Assembly: GCF_051131155.1 (NCBI RefSeq)
Contig: NZ_CP159508.1
Coordinates: forward strand, 2,170,001-2,234,000
Source of the DNA: Pseudanabaena minima
Lineage (GTDB): Bacteria > Cyanobacteriota > Cyanobacteriia > Pseudanabaenales > Pseudanabaenaceae
Direction of reading: 5' to 3'
DNA: 64,000 nt
Shown: positions 41,744 through 49,164 of the stretch, in pieces
How positions within the stretch are numbered: position 1 is the first letter of the stretch
How the letters are laid out: each line of letters opens with the position of its first letter
Notes under the pieces: generated by a model
Database searches by the model: none
What the model was told of the DNA's origin: nothing
Seen by the model: the letters and a program-made list of their open reading frames with translations, nothing else
Position numbers and translations under genes: made by a program

Positions 41744-43504
41744 TTATTCATCCCAATCATGCCATTCGACTTTATTTACTTCCAAATACATGTCCACAGC
41801 CTGTCCAATTGTGGGAAAGAAGTCATCTTTACCGATCTTGCTGAAGAGTCCATAACGTTTGAGACGATCTTTAGTTGGTCCCTTCATTTCTGCAAAACAT
41901 AATTCTATATGTGCTTCGCATAGAGTTTTATCAAGTTCTGCGATCGCATCCGCAGCCGTAAGATCAATATCAGTCACAGGTTCTGCGGCTACTAATACCC
42001 ACTTAGTCATCGTGGGTGCAGCTATCACCGCTTGCAACACCCGTTCACAAAAGGTTTCGGCATTGGCAAAAAAGAGCGGTGCATCCCAACGAAAGATCAC
42101 TAATCCCGGAATTTGTCTAGCTTCAGGATGACGTGAGACATCGTGATAGCCTTTGATGCCATCAATCCGACCCAGTACGGCATAATGTGGTCGCCATGCA
42201 CTCCAAACAAAAGCCATCAAAGCCAAAACGACAGCACTAAAAATGCCTTGAATTACTCCTAGTACTGCAACACCGCAAAAACAAACAATTGACAGAAAAA
42301 ATTCAAACCTTCGCAACTGATATAGACGTAAAGTTCCTTTAATTTCAAAAATGCCTAGCCCAGCCGAGATAACCACAGCGCTGAGAGCAGCTTGGGGCAG
42401 ATCTCGTAATAACATCGGTGCAAACCATAAAACTAGAGCAAGACAAATTGCACCCACCACTCCTGTAATCTGCGTTTTTGAGCCTGCTGCTTCAGCTACA
42501 GGTGTACGCGAAGCACTACTACTTACTGAAAATCCTTGAAATAATCCCGCCGCAATATTGGCGATACCCAAGGCAATTAATTCTTGATTGCGCTCAACTT
42601 TATAACCGCCCCGTATGGCAAAGGTTCGTGATAAAACGCTCAGATCGGCATAGGATACCAAAGCGATCGCTAAAGCACTAGAAAACAAAGTGTTGAAGTT
42701 GATCGGTGTAATGTTGGGAACATGGAATGATGGTAACCCCTGTGGCAAGACTCCGACTACAGATATGCCCGATCCCTGAGCAAGGTCGTATAGAGAACTA
42801 ATGATTGTCGCCGCCACCACAGCCACCAACACCCCCGAAATTTTAGGGGCTATTCGTTTGAGAACTAGAATTACTAACAAACAAGATAATCCGATCGCTA
42901 GTGCAATCGTGTTGGTTTTACCGTCTTGAACACCTTGCCCAAATCCAATCAAGTCTTCCCAAATCGTATTACCTTTTACCGAAAACCCAAAAATCTTCGG
43001 TAATTGTCCAATTAAAACAGTGACAGCAATTCCATTGAGATATCCATAGCGAATTGGTTTAGAAAGTAATTCGGTAATGAAGCCAAATCTTGCTAGCCCT
43101 GCAATAATGCAGATGACTCCCGAAAAAATTGCTAACACCCCTGCGATCGCGATCGCCTGTAGAGGATTGCCATTAGACAATGGGAGTACTGTCGCCGAAA
43201 TAAGCGGAATTAGGGCAGAGTCAGGACCTAATACCAAAATCCGACTAGGTCCAAAAATTGCATAGGCAATTAGTGGCACAATCGTGGAATATAGCCCATA
43301 AATGGCAGGTAAACCTGCGGCTTCGGAATAACCCATACCTGCGGGAATGAGAATCGCAGTCAGAACCAGTCCTGCAACCACATCTTGGATCAGCCAAGGT
43401 AGTTGATAATTCCTTAGCACAGCGATAATAGGTATCCATCGGGATAACCCATGAGGATTTGCAGCAAGGGGAAGGGAATTAATTGGTGGGGGCTTTGTCA
43501 ACAA
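41744..43504 (-). CDS. SulP-family anion transporter with STAS domain
   Basis: 586 residues. The SulP core has 12-14 membrane helices with LTAILIPAGMGYSEAAGLPAIYGLYSTIVPLIAYAIFGPSR and GGYKVERNQELIALGIANIAAGLFQGFSVSSSASRTPVAEAAGSKTQ. A C-terminal STAS domain spans about 455-565 (IPGLVIFRWDAPLFFANAETF and VTDIDLTAADAIAEL). Substrate could be sulfate or bicarbonate (BicA-type); sequence alone does not decide. No ATG is available before the first helix. The start is one of two adjacent TTG codons (43504 or 43501) behind GAGG, the second with better spacing. Confidence 0.9.
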   Translation of the reverse strand: MLTKPPPINSLPLAANPHGLSRWIPIIAVLRNYQLPWLIQDVVAGLVLTAILIPAGMGYSEAAGLPAIYGLYSTIVPLIAYAIFGPSRILVLGPDSALIPLISATVLPLSNGNPLQAIAIAGVLAIFSGVICIIAGLARFGFITELLSKPIRYGYLNGIAVTVLIGQLPKIFGFSVKGNTIWEDLIGFGQGVQDGKTNTIALAIGLSCLLVILVLKRIAPKISGVLVAVVAATIISSLYDLAQGSGISVVGVLPQGLPSFHVPNITPINFNTLFSSALAIALVSYADLSVLSRTFAIRGGYKVERNQELIALGIANIAAGLFQGFSVSSSASRTPVAEAAGSKTQITGVVGAICLALVLWFAPMLLRDLPQAALSAVVISAGLGIFEIKGTLRLYQLRRFEFFLSIVCFCGVAVLGVIQGIFSAVVLALMAFVWSAWRPHYAVLGRIDGIKGYHDVSRHPEARQIPGLVIFRWDAPLFFANAETFCERVLQAVIAAPTMTKWVLVAAEPVTDIDLTAADAIAELDKTLCEAHIELCFAEMKGPTKDRLKRYGLFSKIGKDDFFPTIGQAVDMYLEVNKVEWHDWDE

Positions 43505-43675
43505 GTTACCTCAATTTAATTTTTTGAGTAGATCTTCCAGATTACCCAAAAAATGACACTTTACTCATCAATAATCTTTACTTGCTTTAGACTTAAGATA
43601 GCAATATTACCAACTAGTAACGATGCGTTGAGTTATTGGATTAAGATAGTTGCAAACAAATCAGAAAAAATAGCT

Positions 43676-43951
43676 ATGGCTAAAACATTCACGATTACCC
43701 TTCCTGACAATCTAGAAAAAGCCTTGAATGCTCAAGCTGAACGCTTAAATAAAGCTCCAGAGGAAATCGTCTTACAAGCCTTGTTGAAACAGTTAGAATT
43801 TTTAAATCAGTCTACTTTAATAAAATCAATAGAAACAGATCCTCTCCTAAACTTAATTGGTTCTATCAATGTGGATATTCCTAAACTAGCTGAGAATCAT
43901 GATTACTACATTGGCAAAGCTTTACATCAAGATTTAAACTGGGATGAGTAA
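43676..43951 (+). CDS. VapB-like antitoxin
   Basis: 91 residues from the ATG at 43676 (MAKTFTITLPDNLEKALNAQAERLNKAPEEIVLQAL). The frame is open for 41 more codons upstream, but those have no family character. The N-terminus is a ribbon-helix-helix DNA-binding fold. The C-terminal part would wrap the toxin. Its last 8 bases overlap the PIN toxin start, the usual arrangement for a toxin-antitoxin pair. Confidence 0.82.
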   Translation: MAKTFTITLPDNLEKALNAQAERLNKAPEEIVLQALLKQLEFLNQSTLIKSIETDPLLNLIGSINVDIPKLAENHDYYIGKALHQDLNWDE

Positions 43952-44360
43952 TTTGTTTATTGATACTTCAGGATGGGCAAGTCTTTTTATCAGTACTCAA
44001 ACTTATTATCCACAGGCAGAGCAGTATTTTCGTTTAGCTCTCCAACAACAGAAAAAAATTTATACGACCAACTATGTAATTACTGAATTGGTAGCCTTAC
44101 TAAACAGCCCACTGAAAATTTCTCGTTCTCGGATATTTGAAATTGTGGACGCTATCAAAATAGTGACTTATGTTGATGTGATACATATTGATAATGAGAC
44201 TGACGATCTAGCTTGGCAATTATGTAAAGGTAGAATAGACAAAGCTTGGTCTCTTGTTGACTGCTCATCTTTTGTTGTGATGCAACAACTAGGCATTCAG
44301 GAAGCTTTGACAACTGACCAACATTTTGAACAGGCTGGACTTATTCGTTTACTCAAATGA
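43944..44360 (+). CDS. PIN-domain toxin (VapC-like)
   Basis: 138 residues with the PIN-domain acidic residues in order: FIDTSGWASLF, TELVALL, WSLVDCSSFVVMQQLG and ALTTDQHFEQAG. PIN toxins are Mg-dependent ribonucleases cutting tRNA or rRNA. Here the pair looks intact, unlike the broken DUF433/DUF5615 pair 9 kb away. The ATG shares the sequence ATGAGTAA with the antitoxin stop. Confidence 0.9.
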   Translation: MSNLFIDTSGWASLFISTQTYYPQAEQYFRLALQQQKKIYTTNYVITELVALLNSPLKISRSRIFEIVDAIKIVTYVDVIHIDNETDDLAWQLCKGRIDKAWSLVDCSSFVVMQQLGIQEALTTDQHFEQAGLIRLLK

Positions 44361-44473
44361 TTCGTGCATCTAGGTAAAGATGATTATGTCGGAATAGCTT
44401 TGCAATCAGCATACAAAGATTAGCACGCAAAAATATTTAGCTTGGTTGATTCATCTGACAATACCTAAGAAAT

Positions 44474-45610
44474 ATGCATCAAAATGACCAAATTGATAAA
44501 CTAGCTCGATCGCAGATTATGGCGATCGCTCATCAGTTCTCCCTTCAAAAACAAATTGCTGACATTCAACCCTTTGGCAGTGGCAATATTAATGATACTT
44601 TTTTAGTCTCTTTGCAAGAAGTAGAAGCTCAGCCTTTTATCTTGCAACGCATAAATACTAAAGTGTTTCGAGAACCAAAGTTGGTCATGCAGAATATGCG
44701 GATTTATGCGAATCATGTACGCGATCGCCTTCAGAAATCTCCATTAGATCGACGATGGGATATACCCAAAATATTACCAACGCAGCAGGGGCAAGACTAT
44801 TGGAAGACTGACAGTGGCGAATTTTGGCGATCGCTTAGTTTTATTGCTAATTCGCAATCCTTTGATGTAATGGGAAATATTGAACAAGCGCGAGAAGTTG
44901 GTTATGCTTTGGGAACATTCCATCATCTGACTAGTGATTTGGTTCCTGAACAGTTGGCTGACACATTAGCAGGCTTTCATGTTACGCCGCGATATTTACA
45001 GCAATATGAAGAAATTTTTGGGACGAGAAGTATTAATAAATCTCCTGAAATCGATTACTGTTTACGGTTTGTCAGCGATCGCAAGGGATTAGCGCATATT
45101 TTAGAAAGTGCCAAAGCCGATGGGAAACTACCTTTGCGAACGATGCATGGAGACCCCAAGGTAAATAATATTTTATTTGATCGACAGACTCAACTAGCGG
45201 TAAGCATAGTCGATTTGGATACGGTTAAGTCTGGATTGGTACATTATGACATCGGTGATTGTCTGCGATCAGGTTGTAATGTTATTGGGGAAGAGACTGA
45301 ACAATGGCAAGATGTTCAATTTGAGATGGAACTTTGTCAAGGGATTTTGCAGGGATATCTATCAACGGCGCGATCTTTTCTCACAGAATATGACTATACC
45401 TATATTTATGATGCAATTCGGGTGATTACCTTTGAGTTGGGATTACGCTTTTTTACAGATTATTTATCAGGCAATATCTATTTTAATGTTAAACATCCTG
45501 AGCATAATCTATGGCGATCGCTTGTCCAGTTTCGTCTATTAGAGAGCATAGAAGCACAAGAGTCAGTTATTCAGAAAATCATTAAAGATATAAAATATAA
45601 AGCGCTGTAA
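44474..45610 (+). CDS. APH-like phosphotransferase (sugar-kinase type)
   Basis: 378 residues. Aminoglycoside-phosphotransferase fold: N-lobe FGSGNINDTFLVS (nucleotide loop) and PFILQRIN (lysine position altered to Gln-Arg), catalytic loop MHGDPKVNNILFD and metal-binding VDLDTVKSGLVHYDIGDCLRS. The closest pattern I know is N-acetylhexosamine 1-kinase-like enzymes, not drug-modifying kinases. Substrate is unknown. The ATG at 44519 is an alternative start. It is followed after 32 bases by the unknown gene at 45643. Confidence 0.78.
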   Translation: MHQNDQIDKLARSQIMAIAHQFSLQKQIADIQPFGSGNINDTFLVSLQEVEAQPFILQRINTKVFREPKLVMQNMRIYANHVRDRLQKSPLDRRWDIPKILPTQQGQDYWKTDSGEFWRSLSFIANSQSFDVMGNIEQAREVGYALGTFHHLTSDLVPEQLADTLAGFHVTPRYLQQYEEIFGTRSINKSPEIDYCLRFVSDRKGLAHILESAKADGKLPLRTMHGDPKVNNILFDRQTQLAVSIVDLDTVKSGLVHYDIGDCLRSGCNVIGEETEQWQDVQFEMELCQGILQGYLSTARSFLTEYDYTYIYDAIRVITFELGLRFFTDYLSGNIYFNVKHPEHNLWRSLVQFRLLESIEAQESVIQKIIKDIKYKAL

Positions 45611-45642
45611 GAAATACGGCTTCTATCGTAAATTAAAAATAC

Positions 45643-46290
45643 ATGGAATCACCACAACAAATTTTAGAATTTCTAGATCGCAGTTTTAATGAGATCAAAA
45701 TACCTTGCCTAGGCAATTTAAATGTTGACTATCTTTCTTCAAGACTTTTAGCATTTCGGGATGAGCATCAATGGATTATTATGTTCAACTCAATTACTTG
45801 GTGTCCTGCTGGTGAAGGACTAACTACAATTATTGAATGTGTAGGCAACTGTAATTCACAGAAAAATAATGAGCAGCAAAATTTCCATTTTGGCAGTAAT
45901 CTCTCCCTAATTACAGGACAAATTAAATACGATGAATTACTTAACGACTATCTTGTAACTGTGCGAGGTAAATCTATTCCTTTAACAGGATTAAATATCA
46001 TTTTTCGTCCAGACTTATTTTCAGAGCATGAGCCTGATATTGCGATCGCTTTATTAGCAAACTATCGTGAAGAGTTATTGGCTAATCGGGAAGAATATGG
46101 AGGACTCATTCCTGAAGGCTTGACTGAGGTTTTATGCCTTGATGAGTGGCATCATCCAAATTGGGATTGTCCGCCAAGTCAGACTGAGAGTTTCCCACTA
46201 ATTGCTGAAGTTCTATACACAGGTAATCCTAATTTGTACAAACCACCATCAAGCCCCAATACTGATTGGCGCTTTTGGTTCCCCAAGTAA
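45643..46290 (+). CDS. Hypothetical protein
   Basis: 215 residues, soluble, mixed alpha/beta. Notable are the N-terminal SPQQILEFLDRSFNEIKIPCLGNLNVDYLSSRLLAFRD and a Trp/His/Pro-rich C-terminus (DEWHHPNWDCPP, then PNTDWRFWFPK). The layout resembles small proteins of the immunity/SMI1-like kind that are often annotated only as DUFs, but I cannot name it. Its stop codon lies in the left arm of the palindrome at 46283-46333. Probably co-transcribed with the kinase-like gene before it. Confidence 0.7.
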   Translation: MESPQQILEFLDRSFNEIKIPCLGNLNVDYLSSRLLAFRDEHQWIIMFNSITWCPAGEGLTTIIECVGNCNSQKNNEQQNFHFGSNLSLITGQIKYDELLNDYLVTVRGKSIPLTGLNIIFRPDLFSEHEPDIAIALLANYREELLANREEYGGLIPEGLTEVLCLDEWHHPNWDCPPSQTESFPLIAEVLYTGNPNLYKPPSSPNTDWRFWFPK

Positions 46291-46333
46291 AAAGAGATGG
46301 CGGCGCTTCGCGCCGCCATCTCTTTTTACTTGG
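46283..46333. terminator. Palindrome between convergent genes
   Basis: Perfect 24-bp arms (46283-46306, 46310-46333), loop TTC, core GGCGGCGC. The left arm contains the CCC AAG TAA end of the gene at 45643; the right arm mirrors it. Contains TTTTTA on both strands. Confidence 0.75.
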
Positions 46334-46347
46334 TTTAACGTGAGTTA

Positions 46348-48039
46348 TTATTGTTCAGCAATGCTATCTATTTTTTCACGGATAGATAGTTGAATAAGGG
46401 CGCGAATTAGCGAAAATCCAGAGAAAAAAGCACCTATAAAAGTAGCGATCGCCCAGCCAGAGTAAGCAGTAGTACCAACTAATAGCACAGCTCCAACTAA
46501 AGCCAAAAAGCCTGTTAGACAAGCATAGATTAAAGCTTTAACGGCAATATTAATCCTCTTAAGAGTGCGATCGCTTTCGGAAGACTTGACCTGAATCATC
46601 AACTCACCACGCTCGATTCTCTCTTCTAACCGTTCTAATAAAATTTCCATCCGACTAGGTTTATTAAGCTGATAGACCAAAAAATCTTTAGCTTGTTGAG
46701 CCAAAGCTCCCAATGTATTACCCCGACCTTTAGTAAGCACAATGCTTTTTACAAAGGGCTGGGCGGCAGTGGTGAAGTTGTATTCTGGGTCAAGAATTCT
46801 GGCAATACCGTCAAGAGTAGTTAAAGACTTGAGTAGATAGGTCATTTGGGGAGGCAAACGGAAGGGCTGCTTCTCAAAGATGGCTACCACTTCACCTTTA
46901 ATTTGCTCGAACTCATAGATATTCACAGGTCTTTCGGTGAAGCGATCTAAAACAAACTTTAACATGCGTTTAATCGGACTCATATCTGCGATCGGTTCAA
47001 TAAATCCCATGCTCAGTAGGCTGTCAACAACTTCATTAGTGTCTTTACGCAGCACTGCAAAGAAAGTCTTCACCATTTGATCCTTTGCCATAGTTTTGAC
47101 TTCAGCCATCATGCCGTAATCATAGAATATCAAACTTCCACTAGGGCTAACAGCTAAATTTCCAGGGTGGGGATCGGCATGAAAAAAACCATCTTGGAGA
47201 AGCTGTTTAAGATAACAACAGATTCCTAATTGATTAATTTCTTTGGGGTTTAATCCACAGGCTTCCAAGGCTTGGCGATCATCTATTTTGATACCAGGCA
47301 CATATTCCAAGGTCAAAACCATGGAGGTGGAATAGTCCCAATAAATTTTGGGGACAACAATGCGTGGATAACCTTCAAAATTTTTGCGGAAGCGATCGGC
47401 ATTGCCGCCTTCGATCGCATAATCAATTTCTTGATAAAGAATCGTGAAAAACTCTTGATAAATCCCTTCTAAATTATATTTGCGTGTCCAAGCAAAATAG
47501 CGTCGAAATACTTTGAGAAGTTTACCAACCGCAAGTAAATCGAGATCGAACAATTTCCTTAACCCTGGGCGTTGGACTTTGACAACAACTTCTTCGCCAG
47601 TGTGGAGGGTGGCACGATGTACTTGTCCGAGGCTAGCAGCAGCCAGAGGAATTTCATCAAAGTCACGATAGATCGTATAAAGAGATTTACCTAGTTCGAG
47701 TTCGATAATTTCTCTGGCTTCTTTAACACTAAAGGCTGGCACTTTGTCTTGGAGTTGAGCCAGACTACTAATGTATTCAGGTGGTAACAGATCGATGCGA
47801 GTGGATAGGGATTGACCAATTTTGATAAATGTTGGACCCAGTTCGAGCATATTGCGAACTAACCATTCAGCCCTTTTACTGCGCGTCCGAGATGTATTAT
47901 TTTGCCAAAATTTATCCCACCATATAAAAAACAGGAATGTAAACGCAGCTAAAAAAACCTCACGTTGACGGGCTAATGAAGAACTTTTGCTTCTTTGCCA
48001 GCGTAGCTTTTTGTATGGTAATTGGGCGATCGCAGACAT
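46348..48039 (-). CDS. UbiB/ABC1/AarF-family atypical kinase
   Basis: 563 residues. The family's KxGQ motif appears as FIKIGQSLSTR, the alanine-rich loop as PLAAASLGQVHRATL, VVVKVQRPGL holds the ATP lysine, and FHADPHPGNL and IFYDYGMMA are the catalytic and metal-binding segments. Two C-terminal membrane helices (about 500-545) anchor it. Members support quinone (plastoquinone, tocopherol) synthesis through an ATPase activity. Cyanobacteria and plastids have several. Upstream 330 bases (48040-48369) show no gene. Confidence 0.93.
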   Translation of the reverse strand: MSAIAQLPYKKLRWQRSKSSSLARQREVFLAAFTFLFFIWWDKFWQNNTSRTRSKRAEWLVRNMLELGPTFIKIGQSLSTRIDLLPPEYISSLAQLQDKVPAFSVKEAREIIELELGKSLYTIYRDFDEIPLAAASLGQVHRATLHTGEEVVVKVQRPGLRKLFDLDLLAVGKLLKVFRRYFAWTRKYNLEGIYQEFFTILYQEIDYAIEGGNADRFRKNFEGYPRIVVPKIYWDYSTSMVLTLEYVPGIKIDDRQALEACGLNPKEINQLGICCYLKQLLQDGFFHADPHPGNLAVSPSGSLIFYDYGMMAEVKTMAKDQMVKTFFAVLRKDTNEVVDSLLSMGFIEPIADMSPIKRMLKFVLDRFTERPVNIYEFEQIKGEVVAIFEKQPFRLPPQMTYLLKSLTTLDGIARILDPEYNFTTAAQPFVKSIVLTKGRGNTLGALAQQAKDFLVYQLNKPSRMEILLERLEERIERGELMIQVKSSESDRTLKRINIAVKALIYACLTGFLALVGAVLLVGTTAYSGWAIATFIGAFFSGFSLIRALIQLSIREKIDSIAEQ

Positions 48040-48369
48040 ATTTTGCCAGTAATAACAAAGCTAACTAGCATTGCTGTGTTTATATTACCCAAATTAATAA
48101 CAATTCTGCGAAGTAACGCGAATTATAGCCATAACTAAAAGACAGCAAAAATGGCAAGACTTTGCTATGGTTATGTTTAGTGGCGATCGTCAGAAATATT
48201 ATGCATACCGAAGTTTTTACATTGGCATGGACAATATAAAAATCGCAAACCAAAATTAACATGGGTTTTACGGTTTGCAAGCTGTCTTAGACAACCTGCA
48301 AACCGCAGTATGTAGTGCCTTGAGACTAAAAACTTTCTACCTGTTCAAATCATTCCTAGAGGTAACCTA
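48040..48369. other. Intergenic, divergent promoters expected
   Basis: 330 bases between divergent ubiB-like and coiled-coil genes. AT-rich. The string AAACCGCAGTATG also occurs near 32234, hinting at a dispersed short repeat. No ORF, RNA gene or strong hairpin seen. Confidence 0.45.
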
Positions 48370-49053
48370 ATGGGTGAAATCACCAGAGATGAGATCCGCG
48401 AACGCTTAGGCAATATCGATCAAATTCGCGATATCATTTTCGGCGCACATTTGCGCGAATACACTAGTCGGCTAGATAAAGCCGAGTCGGATATTTCAGC
48501 TATTCAGCAAGATGTCCGCGATCGCCTTAACGACTTGAAATCAGTGTTAGCCAGTGAGTTACGGGCGGCAGTTGAGTCTATTGATAAGCGACTAAAAACG
48601 ATTAGCACCTCTACTCAGGAGGAGGCTGCTGACCTACGTCAACAGTTTGATCGTATTAATCGCAAGTTTACCAATAGTATTGAGACCCTTGATGAGACTG
48701 TTGAAGCGCAACGGGTAGCGCTACGTGAAGAAATTGCCCAAACTAGAGATAATTTACAAAATGACACTCGTGAACTGCGATCGCTTGTTCTAGAAGAGCT
48801 AGACCGCCATTTCTCAATTCTGCGGGAAGACAAGCTTTCTAAAGATGACATGGCAGAGTTGCTATTTGAGTTAGGTATGCGACTTAAGGGTTCTGAGTTT
48901 GTACCTGAACTGCGTGAGGCAGCCGAAGAAAAGGTGGAAGAAAAGTATGAGCGGGTGAGTATCCTCGATTCTGAGCCAAAAGTCTCACCTAGTGCGGAAT
49001 CAACTAGCTCTACAACTAGAACCACATCACGATCTTCTAAAGCCAAGCCATAA
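48370..49053 (+). CDS. Coiled-coil protein of the GTPase/OmpA locus
   Basis: 227 residues with almost continuous heptad-rich helix from about 25 to 160 (RLDKAESDISAIQQDVRDRL and onward), a conserved-looking block DDMAELLFELGMRLKGSEFVPEL, and a Ser/Thr-rich disordered tail. I recall similar genes in cyanobacteria next to OmpA-type and small-GTPase genes, but no established name. The start ATG follows GAGGTAACCT. It probably forms dimers or trimers and may be a scaffold. A 20-bp-arm hairpin separates it from the OmpA-type gene. Confidence 0.75.
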   Translation: MGEITRDEIRERLGNIDQIRDIIFGAHLREYTSRLDKAESDISAIQQDVRDRLNDLKSVLASELRAAVESIDKRLKTISTSTQEEAADLRQQFDRINRKFTNSIETLDETVEAQRVALREEIAQTRDNLQNDTRELRSLVLEELDRHFSILREDKLSKDDMAELLFELGMRLKGSEFVPELREAAEEKVEEKYERVSILDSEPKVSPSAESTSSTTRTTSRSSKAKP

Positions 49054-49084
49054 ATCAATACAAAGTAAAAAGCGTTAATATAAC

Positions 49085-49128
49085 GCAAATGCAAAACAAG
49101 GGGCCGAAGCCCCTTGTTTTGCATTTGC
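49085..49128. terminator. Hairpin between coiled-coil and OmpA-type genes
   Basis: Perfect 20-bp arms (49085-49104, 49109-49128) with a CGAA loop. Only a short T-run follows; it may reduce, not abolish, read-through into the next gene. Confidence 0.6.
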
Positions 49129-49164
49129 TATAGTACGAAAACATTGTCATTATGCAAAAGTAAT

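Noticed and set aside
43553..43675. 41-codon N-terminal extension of the VapB-like antitoxin
   Set aside because: The ribbon-helix-helix fold begins at the ATG at 43676; the extension looks like promoter DNA.
48080..48280. 66-codon minus-strand frame in the ubiB upstream region
   Set aside because: No ribosome-binding site, composition typical of AT-rich non-coding DNA, and no recognisable features.
49114..49164. Longer start for the OmpA-type gene
   Set aside because: The added codons lie in the right arm of the hairpin 49085-49128 and give an implausible Cys-rich peptide.
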